Source: Apoderus coryli (lineage: Eukaryota > Arthropoda > Insecta > Coleoptera > Attelabidae). Taken from it: a stretch of 64,000 nt of DNA. The translations under genes and the position numbers were made by a program. The stretch is taken from contig OU452206.1 in the NCBI GenBank assembly GCA_911728435.2, positions 310,001 to 374,000 on the forward strand, written 5' to 3'. The first letter of the stretch is position 1, and each line of letters opens with the position of its first letter. This document shows positions 60,146 to 64,000 of this stretch, piece by piece. The notes under the pieces are model-generated. The model had not been told where the DNA came from, made no database searches, and saw nothing but the letters and a program-made list of their open reading frames with translations.

Positions 60146-61230
60146 ACACTGTGTCCAAGATAAGAATGGGATAGCATTGGAATCTTGGAAACGGTAGGAG
60201 TTACAATATCGGTTAAATTAGAGAAAACTTGTACAATTTAAACACAGTTTAAATGGTGTTCTTAAAAGTAAAGTGACTTTAGCCCTTTTCGAGAATTTTT
60301 GAAAAAACTATTTTTTGCGATTTTTATTTATTTCAGCCATTACTTTTACAGATATAAAAAAATCGAAAGCACTTCCTCATTGTTACTTTTTGAGGAGAAT
60401 AAGTTAGAGTTTACAAATTGTCACTACGGCGTTTCGTTTTCGAAAAACCATCATTAACTTCGTTTTTTAAAATACGGCCCTGGATTTTTTATTGTTAAAT
60501 TTAAAGCCATTTTCAATTCAAAAATAGGTGGTATATCACACGTAATGGTTTAAACAAGTTTTCAGTATTTTTAGCTGTTATTTAAAGTTATTCAAGAAAA
60601 ATCGCCATCGTTTGGCACTCAATTTGCGTAAAACATTCATCTGAGAAAGGCGTTTTTTTAATAACCTCAAAAAGCACAAAAATTTCACCTAAATTTAAAA
60701 AGCCGCGCACAGAATAAAATATTGTACTGAGACAGAAATAAATTGTAAAATAATAATAAATAATTGTGAGTAACGACGAAACAATGTTTTTGGTAAACCT
60801 ACTACTCTGCATTCAGTCAGCAGTGGCAAACCATGGCGATTTTTCTTGAAGAAGTTTAAATAACAGCTAAAAATACTACTACGTGTTTACATCATTACGT
60901 GTGAAATACCACCCATATTTGAATTGAAACCATTTTCAATTCAAATAAATTCAATTTTACAATAAAAAATCCAGGGGCGTATTTAAAAAAACGAAGTTGA
61001 CGATGGTTTTTCAAAATCGAAAAGTCGTATTGCAAATTTGTAAACGCTATCTTATTCGTCTCAAAAATTAACAATGAGAAAGTGCTTTTTATTTTTTGAT
61101 ATCGGTAAAAATAATGTCAGAAATAAATAAAAACTAAAATCGCAAAAAATAGTTTATTCAAAAATTTTCGAAAACGGCTAAAGTTAAAGTTTACTTTTGA
61201 AAATACCATTTAAAAGGTGTTTAAAAACGA
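60146..61230. mobile_element. Family F foldback element, long copy
   Basis: Starts ACACTGTGTCCAAGATAAGA. The left part (60146-60620) and right part (60830-61230) are inverted copies around a spacer of about 200 bp. The right end lacks the last 60-80 bp, so it is truncated. It shares its parts with satellite B and with the copy in intron 6, which keeps the matching right end GGACACAGTATA. No coding sequence is present. Confidence 0.7.
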
Positions 61231-61950
61231 ATCTTGACGATTAACAAATCAAAAACAAATCTTCAAAATGTGGGGCTAATACTCCTCATACACAAGTCAT
61301 ATCTTTTATGGATAATGTTAACAGCATTATAAATATGAGTATTAGAAACGGAATTGATACAATGTCTAAAATTTGCTTTCAATTCTGCAATATTCCGGGG
61401 TGTCCCGTTAAATAAACAAACAAAGTTTATAGTGATAACTAAAATTTTTCTGAGTACGCTACTGTACTCTACGTATAAGTCCCCCCTAACTTTTATTAAA
61501 ACTATTTTTAAAGAAAATATCTAAGAAAAAAAAATGGCAAATAATGCAAATCATCCTATAGAGTGATTAGTTTCTGGTATGTATACTACTTAAATGAGCC
61601 TGATTGGTACAAATGATTTAAAACAAAAAGGTATTTTCTCTGATCTTGTCTCTAGATGGCGTCTGTACATGTTGCTTTGAGAAGATGCAGATTTTAATTT
61701 TGCCTGAATTTTATTAAGGGTTGTCAGTACTCAAATTACTTTATTTTTGGCTCAAAATACGATTTTCTATTACTCAGACCTGCTTTTTTGATATTTGTTT
61801 AAAAACCTAGAAGGCTCATATCAAAAATGGTTTTTAATAAACAAAACACGATTTGGTTAGTTTGGGAGCGGATATTTTTAATTTGGTTGATTAGTTCAGT
61901 AAAAAGTATTTATTTATATTTTGGTTAATTTAGTGTAGTCTGAATTTAAC
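61231..61950. other. Non-coding DNA, nothing recognised
   Basis: No supported gene. A GGGGTGTCCCGTTAAATAAA stretch (about 61396) looks like a repeat edge. Confidence 0.4.
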
Positions 61951-62458
61951 TAACAGTGTTTTGTAATAGGAAATAAAAGTCTGACTCCACAAAATCAATT
62001 TAATACGTTACACTCAATGTGTTACATCCAAACATGTTTCGAAGCTCACTAGCTTCATCATCAGTGGTAAATTTCGAGAGAAAATTGTATTTGCAAATAT
62101 TACATATGACTAGGTTGAGAGTAATGCGTTGAAGCCACTTTGAGGAAAAAATTTTTTTTGTTAATATTAAAATAAAATCATGTTAACACATGTTAATATT
62201 AACAAAAAAAAAATTTTTTTCCTCAAAGTGGCTTCAACGCATTACTCTCAACCTAGTCATATGTAATATTTGCAAATACAATTTTCTCTCGAAATTTACC
62301 ACTGATGATGAAGCTAGTGAGCTTCGAAACATGTTTGGATGTAACACATTGAGTGTAACGTATTAAATTGATTTTGTGGAGTCAGACTTTTATTTCCTAT
62401 TACAATACATTCACTCCACTTCAGAATGGACTACTTCTTTAAAATAACAGTGTTTTGT
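61951..62458. mobile_element. Inverted dimer of a Penelope-type terminal repeat, with 14-bp target duplication
   Basis: TAACAGTGTTTTGT occurs at 61951-61964 and again at 62445-62458. Between them are two arms of about 205 bp (about 61967-62170 and 62203-62405), near-perfect inverted copies around a 30-bp centre. Each arm has CTGATGA, a 6-bp stem hairpin, then GAAAC, the layout of a hammerhead ribozyme core. Such ribozyme motifs are known in Penelope-like terminal repeats. No protein is coded. Confidence 0.7.
62302..62343 (+). ncRNA. Hammerhead-ribozyme-like motif (right arm)
   Basis: CTGATGA (62302-62308), stem II GAAGCT-AGTG-AGCTTC (62310-62325), GAAA (62326-62329), stem III ACAT/ATGT around a GTTTGG loop, then an A at the cleavage position (GTA, 62341-62343). 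Stem I is not evident beside it, so activity is doubtful. The mirror copy lies on the minus strand at about 62028-62070. Confidence 0.5.
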
Positions 62459-63700
62459 TTATTAAAATATTTAATATGATTTCACTCATTTGAAAGAAAT
62501 ATCAAAAAATCAGTTCATAGTATTGTTTTATTTGAGAAAATCAGGTTGCACTCATATAACTGGCAATAAACTTTGGTTACTAATTGTGAATCTGTATACT
62601 TGCATATAGTTTTTGCAGAATATGTGGCGTATTAGATCTACCATTAAAGAAAAAATCATTTTTAATACAGTAAAACGACGTGTCTTGCTAGACTCACCCT
62701 GTATGTATATTAAAACACAACATTCATATGCCACTTTTTTGAAGGAACCCGAAGATCTGATAAATATGTCCTGAAGATACATAATGCTGGAGAATCATTT
62801 ATTTTTGCAGATAAAAACATAAACAATAAAGTGAAAATATTATTTTTTTAATGGCCTACTGAATTAGATAAAGTACAGGGTATCCCATTTCGAAACTTTT
62901 ATTGGATATCTCCGTAATTATTAGTGCTACCAAAATATAATATAGATGTCATGTGCTTGCTCTCTTTGAGTCATACTTAAAATGGTAAATTAAAATTTGA
63001 AAATTTTGTCACAATTATATTTTAACAAAAATATTCCATCACAAGTAAAATTCAGTCTTTCTACTGATTCCTAATTTATAAAATTTCAACACTCTACCAT
63101 CGGTATTGTACGAAATATACAAAATTGGCTGATTGACATTTAGTTGTTTAGTTTTTTAATAGTGAATAATTAAAACCAAAAATATAATTTCTATTAAATA
63201 GCAGTAATTGATTTGAATTTATAAATTAAGAAGCAAATAAATAAAGCCCAAAGTAAACCTCTTCTCTTATCTTTTTATTATTGTGACAATTTTCGCCCGC
63301 AAGAGATCGGCGGAAAATAAAAGTGTGAATTTCAAAATAACCCTATATTATCTTAGTTAAAAGAGACAAAGGAAAATGTTTTATGCAAAAATTTCTTTAC
63401 AACGAATGTTGAATTATCTGCCGATATCAGAGTGAGTATAGTGGGTCAGGTAAAAAAGTTATCGGACCTAACCCCGTTTTTTTGAACTGGGACAACCTGT
63501 ATATTTGATTCTAGGAAGATATAATTTTAAGTTATCTTTTCAAAAATATAGCACCCCATGATATTGGTTTTCTATGCGATTTATTTCAACTGTATTATTT
63601 TAAACCACAGTTAGTAGTCAATGAAAGAAAAGCTAATATCCTAGAAACAAAACTATGTTGATATTAAAACGAAATAAAAGATTCAGATAAAGCTATTGAG
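62459..63700. other. Non-coding DNA with repeat-edge motifs
   Basis: No supported gene. It carries a CTCACCCTGTATGTATA motif (about 62694), GTACAGGGTATCCCATTTCG (about 62873) and GGGACAACCTGTATATTTG (about 63490). These look like ends of dispersed elements. A 76-codon frame at 62552-62782 has no domain. Confidence 0.4.
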
Positions 63701-63710
63701 GTATTGGGAT

Positions 63711-64000
63711 TTTAAGGCATTCATGATGATCAAGTTGCTCACAAGTTAAGATGACTTCTTTATAAATTTTATTTTCCAACACTCCCCAAAGAAAAAAATC
63801 TGGAGGTGTTAGATGTGGAGATTGTGCTGGCCACCTTATAGGTCCGTGTGTTCTTATCCAACGGTTTCTAAAGTGAGTATGTAATTACTCTCTTATTCGA
63901 AGAGCGTTATGGGTCGAGGCGTCATCGGTGAAAGTAAATCTCTCGTACTTCATTTAAGGGAACATAATCAAGGATATTGAAAAAGTTTGATTAGACTATA
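63711..64000 (-). pseudogene. Tc1/mariner-type DDE transposase fragment (runs off right edge)
   Basis: On the minus strand the sequence reads NRWIRTHGPIRWPAQSPHLT then PPDFFLWGVLENKIYK. This is the C-terminal catalytic block of IS630/Tc1/mariner transposases, where RSPDLTPLDFFLWG is usual. Further upstream, IYFH.. and DDASTHNALRIRE match the second catalytic Asp region, but with a frameshift (near 63925) and an in-frame stop (near 63885). The start lies beyond the window. It is a dead copy; the sub-family cannot be set from this piece. Confidence 0.75.

Overview
The window is AT-rich, intron-bearing eukaryotic DNA, most likely from an insect. The evidence is GT-AG introns, a spliced Helitron transposase gene, Penelope-like and Ty3/gypsy retroelements, a Tc1/mariner-type transposase remnant, and several satellites. 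I see no host gene: essentially everything recognisable is mobile or repeated DNA.

Positions 1-51750 are a head-to-tail chain of four Helitron-like rolling-circle transposons, all reading on the minus strand. From the 5' side (high coordinates) these are H2 (31627-51750, 20.1 kb), H1 (7967-31626, 23.7 kb), N1 (3772-7966, 4.2 kb) and N2 (window start to 3771, cut by the edge). H1 and H2 are near-identical autonomous copies. Each carries a seven-exon gene whose exons join in a consistent phase into a predicted 1708-residue Rep-helicase, with an HUH nuclease, a two-tyrosine motif and a Pif1-type helicase. The two proteins differ at about eight residues and neither has a stop or frameshift. N1 and N2 have no gene. 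They share about 275 bp of 5' end and about 65 bp of 3' end with H1/H2, and hold a satellite of roughly 125-bp units. At each junction the 3'-terminal hairpin of one unit directly abuts the 5' end of the next, as expected from rolling-circle concatemers or from tandem re-insertion.

Intron 2 of the transposase gene holds a second satellite of about 298-bp units (about 22 in H1, 13 in H2). It is built from the interior of a foldback element that is also dispersed elsewhere in the window. Intron 4 carries three palindromic units and, in H1 only, a 0.7-kb insertion with a tRNA-like sequence. H2 has a deletion over that site.

Positions 51751-64000 are ordinary transposon-littered DNA. They contain a 3'-truncated, frameshifted Ty3/gypsy element (about 52815-55572), two 5'-truncated Penelope-like copies in head-to-head inverted arrangement with a GIY-YIG domain (about 55990-58335), and a foldback element (60146-61230). 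They also hold a 0.48-kb inverted dimer with a hammerhead-like motif and a 14-bp target duplication (61951-62458), and a broken DDE transposase running off the right edge.

All calls come from reading the sequence. Splice sites, element ends and family names have not been tested against databases or transcripts.
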